From the NCBI RefSeq assembly GCF_001887355.1, contig NZ_MPIN01000003.1, positions 887,956 to 951,955 of the forward strand: a stretch of 64,000 bases of DNA, read 5' to 3'. The position numbers and the translations under genes were made by a program. Below the pieces are notes generated by a model that saw only the letters and a list, made by a program, of their open reading frames with translations, made no database searches and was not told the origin of the DNA. Origin of the DNA: Cystobacter ferrugineus. Its GTDB lineage: Bacteria > Myxococcota > Myxococcia > Myxococcales > Myxococcaceae. Every line of letters begins with the position of its first letter. Position 1 is the stretch's first letter. Positions 55,016-63,519 of this stretch are shown here, piece by piece.

Positions 55016-55160
55016 CCCGGGACGTCGGGATGTCATCCGCACATCCGCCCGGGCACATCGATGATGTGGAATCCACATCCTCCTCGCGCGGCGGGAGCCA
55101 TGGTTTCGCGGGGTTGCGCGCTCCCTCGCGTTGGAACGCCTCCTGCTCAGTCCTGTCCTC

Positions 55161-57395
55161 ATGACCCGAACCGCGTACCGCCTCCTCCTCCTCACGCTGC
55201 TTCCCTCGGGGGCCCTGGCCCAGGACAACGCCGAGTCTTCCGCGCCCCCCGTCCCCCTTCCACCGCTCCAGGCCCCGCCCTCCGCCGGGTCGTCCCCTGC
55301 CGGGGACGGGGAGGACGCCAAGGTGCTCGCCGCGCCGCGCTCGAGCACCCACGGCGAGGAGCACGCGCTGGCGGCCGTGGAGTTCCAGGGGCTGCGGCAC
55401 CTCACGGAGGCCCAGGTGCGCGAACTGGCGCAGGTTCCCCCCCAGGGCTTGTTGTCCTTGGTCCAGGCGGGCGCCCTGGTCCAGCGGCTCGCGCACACGG
55501 GACTGTTCTCGAAGGTGGATTCCACGGTGAGGCTCGCGCAGGGCTCGGCCCCGGTGTTGGTGGTGAGCCTCGAGGAGCAGCCCTTCATCACGAGCGTCGT
55601 CATCGAGGGGGTGAACGAGGGGGAACTCGAGGACCTGGAGGATGAACTCTTCCAGCTGCCTCGCCAGGGTCCGGACGACGAGGATGAGGATGAAGACGAG
55701 GACGAGGACGACCCGGTCGACGTGCGCATCGGGTTCGGGCCTGACCGGCTGTGGGCTTCGTCCTCGGAGGGCCAGTTCCATCCGGGGTTCGCGTGGAGGG
55801 GATTGTCGGCGGGATTGAAGCGGGTGGTGGAGCGGCTCCGGGACCGGGGCGATGTCCTCGCGAGCCTCGACGCCACGCTCTCGCCGGACGGCCAGTTGGT
55901 GCTCCGGGTGGACACGGGGTTCGTGGATGCGGTGGAGGTGGAGGGCGTGGACGAGGACGTGGCGGCGCGGGTCCGCGAGGCGCTGGGCATCCAGCCCGGG
56001 GATCCCCTGCTGCGCAGCGATCTCAAACGCGCCGAGGTCCGGCTCGAGGAGCGACTGCCCTTCCTGTCCCTGGAGGAGGTGAAGGCCTTTCCGCGGACGT
56101 CGGTCCGCTTCGTGGAGGAGCACCAGGCGGATGGCACGCGTCACTACCGCCCCGGGGAGGGGCCGCGGCCCTCGCGGGTGAAGACGTCGGGGGCCCGCTC
56201 CCGGCGGAAGCGGGACGGAGCCCCGAACTTCGCGCGTCGGAGCAACCGCGTGCTGGTGCGAGTGCACCCGCGGGGCCAGGAGCTCTCCTTGAGGCCGGCG
56301 CTCCTGCACACCCCGGTCACGGGCCTGGCGCCCGCGCTGTGGGGCTCGCTGAAGCTGTGGGACGCACGGGATCGGCTCCATCCCACCCTGGAGGCGGCCC
56401 TGGCGTTGCCCCTGCGGTTGGGCAACCAGCGCGTCCCTGGAGATCCGGAGCAGACGGCGCGCCAGCGCGAGATGTCCTGGCTGGTGGGAGCGAAGTTGGA
56501 GGTGCCGGCGCTGGGGCTGGCGGAGATCGGCCTCCAGGTGCACGACTTCACGGACAGCGCCGATCGCTGGCGCATCGGACTGATCGACTCGTCCCTCTAC
56601 TCCGTCCTCCTCAACCGTCCGGACGCGGAGTACTTCCGGCGCCGGGGCTACTCTGCCTTGGCCACCTGGCGACTGGGGCGGCGTTGGCTGTTCGGCGCGG
56701 AGTACCGCCGGGACACGTACTCCTCGCAGCAGAGCCTCTCTCCTCCCCTCCGCCTGCTCTGGCCGCATGGCGTGACGCCCTTCGTCAATTCCGCGGTGGA
56801 CGAGGGCCAGATGGCCTCGGTGGTGGGCCGCGTGGAGTACGCGAGCGACGCGGATCGCGTCCGCGACGTGGGCTCGCTCTTCCGGGCTCCGGAGCTCTCC
56901 CTGCTCGGGCACGCGGGGGGTTGGGCGGAGCGCTCGGCGTCACGCCACGTGCTGACGGTGGAGGTGGGCAAACCCGAGCTGGGGGGAGACGCCCGGTTCG
57001 ACTTCTGGCGGGTGGTGAGTGACAACGTGTTGTACGTGATGACCGGACACCACGAGGGGCTGCGGCTGCGCCTGCGCGGCGCGGGTGGAGAGAACCTGCC
57101 CCGGCAGAAGGAGGAGGGGCTGGGCGGCTGGAGCGCGCTGCGCGGCTATGACTTCAAGGAGTTCCGGGGAGACGCCTCGCTGCTGGCGAGCGGCGAGTAC
57201 CGGTTCGGCTTCGTGGGGGCCTTCGCGGACGTGGGGAGCGTGTACCGGAAGCAGGAGGGCTGGATGAAGGCCCGCCTGGGCGTGGGCGCGCAGGTGTACT
57301 TCGGGGACTGGGTGCACCTGGCGGTGGCGTGGCGCACGGACGCGCGGGCCACGGCCATTCCCGACGTGCGGCTGCTCTTCTCACGGCCCTTCTGA
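55161..57395 (+). CDS. Omp85/TamA-like outer-membrane protein with POTRA domains
   Basis: 744 aa. Signal peptide (LLLLTLLPSGALAQ). POTRA-like segments (VEFQGLRHLTEAQVRELAQV; ITSVVIEGVNEGELEDLEDE; a third near VEVEGVDEDVAARVREALGI) are followed by a C-terminal barrel ending in DVRLLFSRPF with terminal Phe. Between POTRAs there is an acidic run DEDEDEDEDEDD and a basic one (SGARSRRKRDG). The barrel contains the LRGYDFKEFRGD motif of Omp85 proteins (canonical RGF/Y). It would insert or export outer-membrane components. Start ATG 55161. The next gene overlaps by one base. Confidence 0.85.
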   Translation: MTRTAYRLLLLTLLPSGALAQDNAESSAPPVPLPPLQAPPSAGSSPAGDGEDAKVLAAPRSSTHGEEHALAAVEFQGLRHLTEAQVRELAQVPPQGLLSLVQAGALVQRLAHTGLFSKVDSTVRLAQGSAPVLVVSLEEQPFITSVVIEGVNEGELEDLEDELFQLPRQGPDDEDEDEDEDEDDPVDVRIGFGPDRLWASSSEGQFHPGFAWRGLSAGLKRVVERLRDRGDVLASLDATLSPDGQLVLRVDTGFVDAVEVEGVDEDVAARVREALGIQPGDPLLRSDLKRAEVRLEERLPFLSLEEVKAFPRTSVRFVEEHQADGTRHYRPGEGPRPSRVKTSGARSRRKRDGAPNFARRSNRVLVRVHPRGQELSLRPALLHTPVTGLAPALWGSLKLWDARDRLHPTLEAALALPLRLGNQRVPGDPEQTARQREMSWLVGAKLEVPALGLAEIGLQVHDFTDSADRWRIGLIDSSLYSVLLNRPDAEYFRRRGYSALATWRLGRRWLFGAEYRRDTYSSQQSLSPPLRLLWPHGVTPFVNSAVDEGQMASVVGRVEYASDADRVRDVGSLFRAPELSLLGHAGGWAERSASRHVLTVEVGKPELGGDARFDFWRVVSDNVLYVMTGHHEGLRLRLRGAGGENLPRQKEEGLGGWSALRGYDFKEFRGDASLLASGEYRFGFVGAFADVGSVYRKQEGWMKARLGVGAQVYFGDWVHLAVAWRTDARATAIPDVRLLFSRPF

Positions 57396-58012
57396 TGAAC
57401 ACGAGAGGCTCGAGAAAGAACACCGTCGGCAAGGGGCTCTTCGGGGTGGGGCTGGCGGTGGTGGGACTGCTCGCCACGAGCGCGGGGGCGGAGGAGGCCC
57501 CGCGGGTGGACTGCGTGGCGACGCGGGCCGGGCGGCGCGTGGTGGCCCGGTCCGAGGCGCTCGGGCTGGTGGCGCCCGAGTTGGAGCGGCTGATGCGGCT
57601 GGGACTGGCGGGGCGGTTGGAGGTGGAGCTGACGCTGCTGCGCCACCGGCCGTGGTGGTTCGCCGAGCGGGTGGAGACGGCGCGGCTGACCCTGGTGCTG
57701 GCGTACTCGGCGCGAGAGCAGCGCTGGGCGTTGGATGGGCGGGCCCTGGCCGCGGGACCGGGCGTGTTGGAGCTGGAGCGCGTGGCGTGGACGCTCACCG
57801 AGGAGCCCACGGGCGAGTCTCCGTGGTCGGTGGAGGTCTCGGTGCGGCTCCAGGTCGTGACACCGGCGAGCCTGGGACGCATGGCGCGCTGGCTCACCCA
57901 GGGAGAGCAGACGGAAGAGGAGCGCTCGGCGCTGACGCGCGGCCTGCTGCTCTCCCTGGCGGAGGATCTCACCCGGGGGGCCCAGGGACGGTGCACCGTC
58001 ACCGTGCCCTGA
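57395..58012 (+). CDS. DUF4390-like periplasmic protein
   Basis: 205 aa. TGATG overlap with the Omp85-like gene. Signal peptide or membrane anchor at about 10-35 (GVGLAVVGLLATSAGAEE). The stretch GRLEVELTLLRHRPWWFAER then LVLAYSAREQRWALDGR resembles DUF4390 proteins, which in many proteobacteria sit next to NtrY/NtrX. Here too the NtrYX-like pair is only two genes upstream. Function unknown. Confidence 0.65.
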   Translation: MNTRGSRKNTVGKGLFGVGLAVVGLLATSAGAEEAPRVDCVATRAGRRVVARSEALGLVAPELERLMRLGLAGRLEVELTLLRHRPWWFAERVETARLTLVLAYSAREQRWALDGRALAAGPGVLELERVAWTLTEEPTGESPWSVEVSVRLQVVTPASLGRMARWLTQGEQTEEERSALTRGLLLSLAEDLTRGAQGRCTVTVP

Positions 58013-58155
58013 CACCTCCCCAGCCCGCCGTCAGTGCTCGGCGACGGAAACGCGAGCCGAGCGTGACGGGCAGCACCGGGAACGAACTGGTCCTCAGGCT
58101 GAAGACCGAGGCGCGCGGGCCCAGGAGGCGCGGACCCGCCCGGAAATCTCAGCTA

Positions 58156-58623
58156 TCATGGCCTGTACACGAGAACGCCATTGATGTTCGCGATTCTCTC
58201 ATCGAGAACCTTGCTCGTTTCCTTGTAGCTCCCGTCTTTTTTCTTGCAGCTGAAGAACAGCTCGCTGGCGCGGGCACCGAAGATCACGAAAGAGCACGAG
58301 CGGTGGAACTGGCCGCCGAGGCCCCACCAGATATTCCCATCCTCGTTCACCAAATACTCTCCGAGATCGATCTCGCTGTAGACGAATTGGCCATCGGAGC
58401 GAGCACAACGAGCACTGAGATAGCGGTCGTTGAAGAACGTGATGTCGGTGCAGCTTTGCGAAAAATCGCCGCGAATGGCCTGCTCTGCGTGGGCGGAGTC
58501 TTCGTTGTCTTGCTCGGCGAACTCTCCCGCCCCGCCGCAGCCGGCTTGTACGAGTGCCAGCATCATTCCCGCCAGGAATCCAGTCATGGGATATTTGCTT
58601 TTCATTTTTCGCATGATTCTCAT
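58156..58623 (-). CDS. CVNH (cyanovirin-N homology) domain lipoprotein
   Basis: 155 aa. Lipobox (LVQAGC) after a basic N-terminus. The mature part is a CVNH lectin domain: GDFSQSCTDITFFNDRYLSA, SEIDLGEYLVNEDGNIWWGL, SCSFVIF and ERIANINGVLVYRP, where the LDERIANINGVL ending is diagnostic. CVNH proteins bind high-mannose glycans. An outer-membrane-anchored mannose-binding lectin would suit prey or self recognition. Three in-frame ATGs (58623, 58614, 58605) are possible starts. The gene and its upstream region are distinctly AT-richer than surroundings. Confidence 0.88.
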   Translation of the reverse strand: MRIMRKMKSKYPMTGFLAGMMLALVQAGCGGAGEFAEQDNEDSAHAEQAIRGDFSQSCTDITFFNDRYLSARCARSDGQFVYSEIDLGEYLVNEDGNIWWGLGGQFHRSCSFVIFGARASELFFSCKKKDGSYKETSKVLDERIANINGVLVYRP

Positions 58624-58934
58624 GTTTCGTGGTGGTGAGACATTTCCAAAGAAGACACGGACGTGGAAGCGTTCTCCAGTCGGCGTGGGAATGCGTGAGA
58701 GATTAGCACATACAGAGCAGAATACTACGGAGGAAACGATCACACAGCATATTTTGATTTATCGAAAACCAGCATCGGAATCTCGATGTCTGGGAGGAGC
58801 TTGGTTGGAGTTTTCTCACGACTCAAAAATCAAAAAAATTCATGAGGGGGCATGAGTGCGACTCCGTGTGGGACTTGCTGACCATCTCGGTTCGCGGTCG
58901 AGCGTATCGGGTTGCTGTCGAATGTCTCGGTGCC

Positions 58935-59080
58935 CGGAGCGCGAGACACCCGAACCAATTTCTCCCCCAGCGACATCGGGCCCACTGCGGTTTCGTCGTC
59001 ACCATGTACGATCCCGACGCGCCCACGGCGAGCGGCTTCTGGCATTGGGCCCGCCACGGAGTGGGCCCAGGTCTTGACGA
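58935..59080 (+). pseudogene. Fragment of a PEBP/YbhB-YbcL family gene
   Basis: One frame reads GFVVTMYDPDAPTASGFWHW, the PEBP signature. The expected preceding motif (N-x-SPP...SG) appears in another frame as PEPISPPATSGP, so a frameshift separates them. The remainder does not continue as PEBP, and no complete gene is present. Confidence 0.65.
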
Positions 59081-59252
59081 CCTCCGCCTCACCGTCCCGC
59101 TCCCGCCGGTGACACCCCGCCTCCGGCGTGCGGCTCGAGGGAGATTCAGGTGCTCACTGGATGGAACGTCCCGCCTGATGCTCGAGAGTGAATTCGAGAG
59201 ACACGGAGAGTGATTGGCCCTGGAGCACATGGGACCGTCACCCGAAACCAGA

Positions 59253-59299
59253 TTGCATCTGCAACACGATGGCACTTGACTGAATCGCAACTCGGTTGC
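59253..59299. promoter_or_regulatory. Operator-like palindromes upstream of the SbsA-like lipoprotein
   Basis: TTGCA-TC-TGCAA (59253-59264) and GCAAC-TCG-GTTGC (59287-59299) flank a TTGACT (59276-59281), a possible -35 box. The second matches the arms of the perfect palindrome at the hxlR promoter, suggesting the same regulator. Confidence 0.5.
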
Positions 59300-59310
59300 A
59301 TTTGCGGGGA

Positions 59311-60303
59311 ATGCACCTGCTCTCCCGCCTCCCGATGCGCCTGCCTTGCTCTTCCTTGTTGCTCGCCTCCAGCCTGCTGTTGCTCTCCGCCTGTGGAGAG
59401 GAGCCGGTCGCGGCCCCCCCCGCCACGCCGATCCAGGATCCGCAGCCTCCCACCGACCCGGAGCCCGGCCCCGCGCGGCCCTTCGTCACCTCGGCCAGCG
59501 TGGACGAGGGGGCCCGGGACGTGTACCCCCTGGAGTTGTTCGACGACGTGGAAGCCGGCCCCAGGCCCCTCACCATGCGCAAGCGGTTCTCGGTGACCTT
59601 CAACACCGCCATGAAGACCGCCGTCGCCACGGTGACGCTCCTCGACCGCTCCGGCGCGGATGTGCCGCCCCGTCCCCTCACCGGTACCTGGTCCGATGAC
59701 GCGCGCACCCTGCACGTCACCGTGCCCGAGCCCGCCGGTGTGGTCCCGCCCCTGGAAGAGGAGACGGCCTATGCGCTGGACCTCACCGCGCTGCGCGGCG
59801 CCGAGGCGGATGCGCCCCTGGACCCGGCCGTCTTCCTCGGGGATGGCGCGCTGGACTTCACCACCTCCGCGCGCGACTGGGACCTGGAGCACGCCTGCTT
59901 CCACGCCCTCAGGAACGAGCCCCGGGTCGTCGAGGCCGCGGCCCACCTGCCCGAGCAGGGCTTTCCGCCCCCCACCGACCGGGGCCACGCGCGCTACCGG
60001 GTGAAGCTGCCCGACGCGCCCCAGGGCTACACGGAGCTCGTGTCCCGGCCCTCGGGCGACGAGGACATCGTGCTGTACCTCGACCAGGGCCTCGTCGTGG
60101 GCGCCGTGGATGCCGAGACGAACGCGGAGCTGACGGTGGAGACACGCCCCGCGCCCCCTGCCTGCACCGGTATCTCCCACGTGGCGAGTTTTCCCGTCCA
60201 GGGCGGCGAGCGCGGCTACTACCTGCGCTTCACCGGCACGCCCGCCTCCACGTTCGATTTCGTCCTCGAACGGCACGCGCACCAGACGCCCGAGACGAAT
60301 TAG
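59311..60303 (+). CDS. Lipoprotein with SbsA/Ig-like domain
   Basis: 330 aa. Lipobox LLSAC; ATG 59311 with a GGGGA just before it. Residues about 50-190 form a bacterial Ig-like (SbsA-type) domain: FVTSASVDEGARDVYPLELF, FSVTFNTAMKTAVATVTLLD and RTLHVTVPEP. The C-terminal half (about 190-330) is beta-rich and not recognised, with GYYLRFTGTP near the end. Overlaps the convergent GST gene end by four bases. Confidence 0.75.
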   Translation: MHLLSRLPMRLPCSSLLLASSLLLLSACGEEPVAAPPATPIQDPQPPTDPEPGPARPFVTSASVDEGARDVYPLELFDDVEAGPRPLTMRKRFSVTFNTAMKTAVATVTLLDRSGADVPPRPLTGTWSDDARTLHVTVPEPAGVVPPLEEETAYALDLTALRGAEADAPLDPAVFLGDGALDFTTSARDWDLEHACFHALRNEPRVVEAAAHLPEQGFPPPTDRGHARYRVKLPDAPQGYTELVSRPSGDEDIVLYLDQGLVVGAVDAETNAELTVETRPAPPACTGISHVASFPVQGGERGYYLRFTGTPASTFDFVLERHAHQTPETN

Positions 60304-60953
60304 TCGCGGTCCGGCGCGCCGAGCGGGAAGTTGGGGCGGAAGGGCCGTGCTTCGTCCACGGCGCGCGCGAACGACGGCCGGGCCAGCAGGCGCTGGCGAT
60401 ACGCGCGCACGTGGGCGAAGCGCGCGTCGATCGCATGCGTCCAGTCCGCGTAGAACAAGAAGGGCGCGGCGGCGCAGTCCGCGAGGGTGAAGTCCCCGCC
60501 CGCCGCCCATTCCCGGTTCGCCATCACTCCGTCCAGCCAGCCGTAGGCCGTCTCGAGCATCGCCCGTGCCTCCGCCACTCCCTGGGGGTCGCGCTTGTCC
60601 TCGGGCCGGAGTTGGTTGAACACGATCTTCTGCTGCGGCGTGGACACGTAGTTGTCGAAGAAGCGGTCCAGGGCCCGTACCTCCAGCGCGGCCCGTGGCT
60701 CCTCGGGAATCAGCCGCACCGGGCCCGGGTGGTGGAGTTGGAGGTGCTCGATGATGATGCTCGCCTCCGCCACCGTGCGGCCCTCGTCCACCAACACCGG
60801 GAAGCGCTTGAGCGGCCAGCGCTCCGCCAACTCCTCCATCGCCCCGGGCTCGTCGACCCGGCGCCACTCGAACGGGATGGCGTTCTCGTAGAGCGCGATC
60901 AGCACCTTCTGGCAGTAGGACGAGAACGGGTGTGCATAGAACTTCAGGGTCAT
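60300..60953 (-). CDS. Glutathione S-transferase family protein
   Basis: 217 aa. N-terminal thioredoxin-fold GST domain (MTLKFYAHPFSSYCQKVLIA, FPVLVDEGRTVAEASIIIEH with the glutathione-binding Glu/Ala-Ser) and a helical C-terminal domain (AAGGDFTLADCAAAPFLFYA, the N-capping box region). ATG 60953 follows GGAGG by eight bases. Divergent from hxlR across a perfect palindrome, so it is a likely target of that repressor. Confidence 0.92.
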   Translation of the reverse strand: MTLKFYAHPFSSYCQKVLIALYENAIPFEWRRVDEPGAMEELAERWPLKRFPVLVDEGRTVAEASIIIEHLQLHHPGPVRLIPEEPRAALEVRALDRFFDNYVSTPQQKIVFNQLRPEDKRDPQGVAEARAMLETAYGWLDGVMANREWAAGGDFTLADCAAAPFLFYADWTHAIDARFAHVRAYRQRLLARPSFARAVDEARPFRPNFPLGAPDRD

Positions 60954-60994
60954 CGAGGGTTCCTCCGGCTGGGTCGCCTTGACTGCTTTCACTT

Positions 60995-61008
60995 CGCAAC
61001 CGGTTGCG
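60995..61008. promoter_or_regulatory. HxlR operator candidate (perfect 14-bp palindrome)
   Basis: CGCAACCGGTTGCG lies in the 105-bp gap between the divergent GST and hxlR genes, near a TTGACT at 60979. It fits a homodimeric winged-helix regulator controlling both directions. Confidence 0.65.
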
Positions 61009-61058
61009 TTCTAGGGAAACCGCTCCTATTTTGCAAGCAGTCCTCGGGAGTCCATTCC

Positions 61059-61598
61059 ATGGAAGGCGCGCGCCGCTCGGGCTGCCCCATCAATCTGACG
61101 CTGGAAGTGCTTGGAGATCGCTGGAGCCTGATCGTCATCCGCGACGTCATGTTCGGCAACCGGCGGCATTTCCGGGAGCTGCTCAACCAGTCCGAGGAGG
61201 GCATCGCCTCCAACATCCTGGCCGCGCGCCTCAAGCATCTGCTCGAGGAGGGTCTGCTGTCCAAGCGCGATGACCCCACCCACCGGCAGAAGGCCATCTA
61301 CAGCCTCACCGAGCCCTCCATCCAGCTCGTACCGTTGCTCGCCCAGATGGGGGCCTGGGGGGTGCGCCACACTCCCGTCACCGAGGAACTGGCGATCCGC
61401 GCGCGGCTGTTGGCGGAAGGCGGCCCTCCCCTGTGGGAGGCCTTCATGGCGGAACTCCGGGCCCTGCACCTCGGCGCGCCCGCTCCCTCGCGGTCGGTGA
61501 TCGCGGAACTCCAAGCCGCGTTCGAGAAGGTCCGCTCCAGGAAGACCGAGGCACGCCCGGGCAGGAGCCGCAAGCCGAGCGCATCCCACCCGCCATGA
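61059..61598 (+). CDS. HxlR-family transcriptional regulator
   Basis: 179 aa. HxlR winged helix: CPINLTLEVLGDRWSLIVIR, HFRELLNQSEEGIASNILAA and LLEEGLLSKRDDPTHRQKAI. These proteins sense oxidants, aldehydes or aromatic compounds. The C-terminus is basic (RSRKTEARPGRSRKPSA). Divergent from GST and overlapping aadA by four bases (ATGA). Confidence 0.93.
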   Translation: MEGARRSGCPINLTLEVLGDRWSLIVIRDVMFGNRRHFRELLNQSEEGIASNILAARLKHLLEEGLLSKRDDPTHRQKAIYSLTEPSIQLVPLLAQMGAWGVRHTPVTEELAIRARLLAEGGPPLWEAFMAELRALHLGAPAPSRSVIAELQAAFEKVRSRKTEARPGRSRKPSASHPP

Positions 61599-62425
61599 CC
61601 ACCTCGCCACCCGCCGAAATCGCCGCGCAACTGGCCAGCGCCCGCGCGGTACTCGAACGCCACCTGGGCGCCAATCTGCGGGCCCTTCACCTGTTCGGCT
61701 CGGCCGTCGAGGGTGGGCTCGGGCCGCACAGCGACATCGATCTGCTGGTGACCGTGAGCGCGCCGCTGGCCGAGCCCGTCCGCCTCGCGCTGATGACCGA
61801 CCTGCTGGCGGTCTCGGCCTGGCCGGCCTCCGGCGCGCTCCGTCCACTCGAAGTCACCGTCGTGGTGCGGGACGCGGTGGTGCCCTGGCGCTACCCGCCG
61901 CCGCGCGAACTGCAGTTCGGCGAGTGGCTGCGCGAAGAACTGCGGCACGGCCATGCCGAGCCCGCCGTCGTCGATCACGACCTGGCGATCCTGCTGACCA
62001 AGGTGCGGCTGCACGGCGTGAGCCTGGCGGGGACGCCGGCCGCCGAGCTGTTCGAGCCGGTGCCCCGGGCCGATCTGACAAGGGCGCTGCACGACACCGT
62101 CGCCCAATGGAACGAGCCGGCGGACTGGCAGGGGGACGAGCGCAATGTGGTGCTGGCCCTGGCGCGTATCTGGTTCAGCCTGGCCACCGGAGGGATCGCG
62201 CCCAAGGACGTCGCCGCCCAATGGGCCCTGGAGCGCCTGCCAGCCGAGCACAGGCCGGTCCTGGCCACGGCACGGGCGGCGTACCAGGGGCGGGCCGAGG
62301 ACGACCTGGCCGGGCGCGTCACGCAGGTCGACGCGTTCGTGCGCCACACCCGAGCCGTGATCGAGGGCCTTCGCCCGGCGCAGCCTTTCACCGGCGGCGC
62401 CCGCGGTCCGGGAGACGCTCGGTAG
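61595..62425 (+). CDS. Aminoglycoside adenylyltransferase-like protein (AadA family)
   Basis: 276 aa. Nucleotidyltransferase motif LHLFGSAVEGGLGPHSDIDL with GS and D-x-D, later PWRYPPPRELQFGEWLREEL and ALARIWFSLATGGIAPKDVA with C-terminal WALERLP, all typical of ANT(3'')/(9) enzymes that adenylylate streptomycin or spectinomycin. Chromosomal, not in an integron; whether it confers resistance cannot be told. Translationally coupled to hxlR. Confidence 0.85.
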   Translation: MTTSPPAEIAAQLASARAVLERHLGANLRALHLFGSAVEGGLGPHSDIDLLVTVSAPLAEPVRLALMTDLLAVSAWPASGALRPLEVTVVVRDAVVPWRYPPPRELQFGEWLREELRHGHAEPAVVDHDLAILLTKVRLHGVSLAGTPAAELFEPVPRADLTRALHDTVAQWNEPADWQGDERNVVLALARIWFSLATGGIAPKDVAAQWALERLPAEHRPVLATARAAYQGRAEDDLAGRVTQVDAFVRHTRAVIEGLRPAQPFTGGARGPGDAR

Positions 62426-62504
62426 GCTCACGTTCAAGGCTCCCTCCACCGCATGTGGCCCCGAGGGAAGAAATCACCCCCAGGGCCGGGCACTGCTTCA
62501 CACA

Positions 62505-63362
62505 TCAGGGCTCGAGGGTGGCCGTGATGGACACGCCGCTGTAGGCCGCGTGGCCGTGCATCATCACGTAGTAGGTGCCCGGGCTGATGACGTAGGTGGC
62601 ACACGACTCCGTGGTGCCGCCATTGTTGGACTTGTTCTCGTAGGTGGACGTGGTCGGCTGGACATCCCGGCTGACATACACGTCCGAGTCCCCAGTGCCG
62701 CCAGTGGTCCGCACGGTCAGGAAGTTCTGGCCGGACGGCACGGTGACGCGCCAGTAGCGCACCGAGTCCTTCGCCCCGGACAGTCCGGACACCGTCTGGC
62801 CGAGCGTCAGCACACCCGTGGGGGGATTGGGATTCCCGCCGCCGGTGACGTAGTTGCCGCGCAGGGTCGCGTTGTTGAGTGTCTGGGACGAACCCGCGTT
62901 GTAGACGCGCACGTGCCAGGTGCCAGCCGCGGGCGAGTTGACGGTGCACGACTGGTTGTTGTTGCTGGGGCTGCCCAGCGTGCCCTTGCAATCATAGGAC
63001 GACAGCGTGGGCACGGCTTCGTGCTTCACGTACAGGTGGGCGGTGCTCCCGGAGCCGCCGTAGGTGTTGAAGGTGACGCTGGCGGCCCCCGACGGGACGT
63101 AGAGCGTGTAGTCGCAGGAGAAGTCCCCCGGCGGCGCGCTCACGCCGTACGTGGGCGAGTTGTTGGTGAGCGGGCTGGTGGACGTGCACCCCGCCAGGGT
63201 GTAGGTGTCCGTGATGCTCACGCTCGCCACCGGGGCTTGTTCGACGGCCTCGGGGGTGGGATCCGCTGCCGCCTCCGAGCCCTGTTCCAGCTCCGCGCCA
63301 CAGCCCGTCAGGACACACGTCAGCCACGCCGCGGCCAAAGCCTTCCATGCAAGACGTTTCAA
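62505..63362 (-). CDS. Lipoprotein with two pre-peptidase C-terminal (PPC) domains
   Basis: 285 aa. Lipobox VLTGC. PPC-like domain 1 at about 50-165 (FSCDYTLYVPSGAASVTFNT, AGTWHVRVYNAGS) and domain 2 at about 180-285 (DSVRYWRVTVPSGQNFLTVR, GDSDVYVSRDVQPTTSTYEN, SPGTYYVMMHGHAAYSGV). PPC domains usually trail secreted proteases, but no protease domain is present, so this is an accessory or surface-binding protein. Confidence 0.85.
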   Translation of the reverse strand: MKRLAWKALAAAWLTCVLTGCGAELEQGSEAAADPTPEAVEQAPVASVSITDTYTLAGCTSTSPLTNNSPTYGVSAPPGDFSCDYTLYVPSGAASVTFNTYGGSGSTAHLYVKHEAVPTLSSYDCKGTLGSPSNNNQSCTVNSPAAGTWHVRVYNAGSSQTLNNATLRGNYVTGGGNPNPPTGVLTLGQTVSGLSGAKDSVRYWRVTVPSGQNFLTVRTTGGTGDSDVYVSRDVQPTTSTYENKSNNGGTTESCATYVISPGTYYVMMHGHAAYSGVSITATLEP

Positions 63363-63519
63363 GGTGTTCCTCGTTTTGTGAGAATGCGCTTCACCCGGGG
63401 CGGCGAAAGCCTGTCGTCACCGGCCGCTGGGTGATGCGAAAACTATCAAGCGTGTCTGACATTCCGGCTGGGGCCGGCACCGCGCGGCGGGTACGGGTGC
63501 AAGATAGCGGACGTGCGGC

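Larger units (their letters stand above)
58624..59310 (+). other. AT-rich intergenic region with a decayed PEBP gene
   Basis: From 58624 to about 58860 the composition is unusually AT-rich with A/T runs, suggesting acquired DNA and promoters. The PEBP remnant follows, and from about 59215 the operator-like palindromes before the SbsA-like lipoprotein gene. No intact gene is seen. Confidence 0.5.

Noticed and set aside
53420-56912. Long leftward frames opposite the sigma-54 regulator and the Omp85-like gene
   Set aside because: Low-complexity Ser/Arg or Gly/Ala/His composition, no domains, and antisense to well-supported genes.
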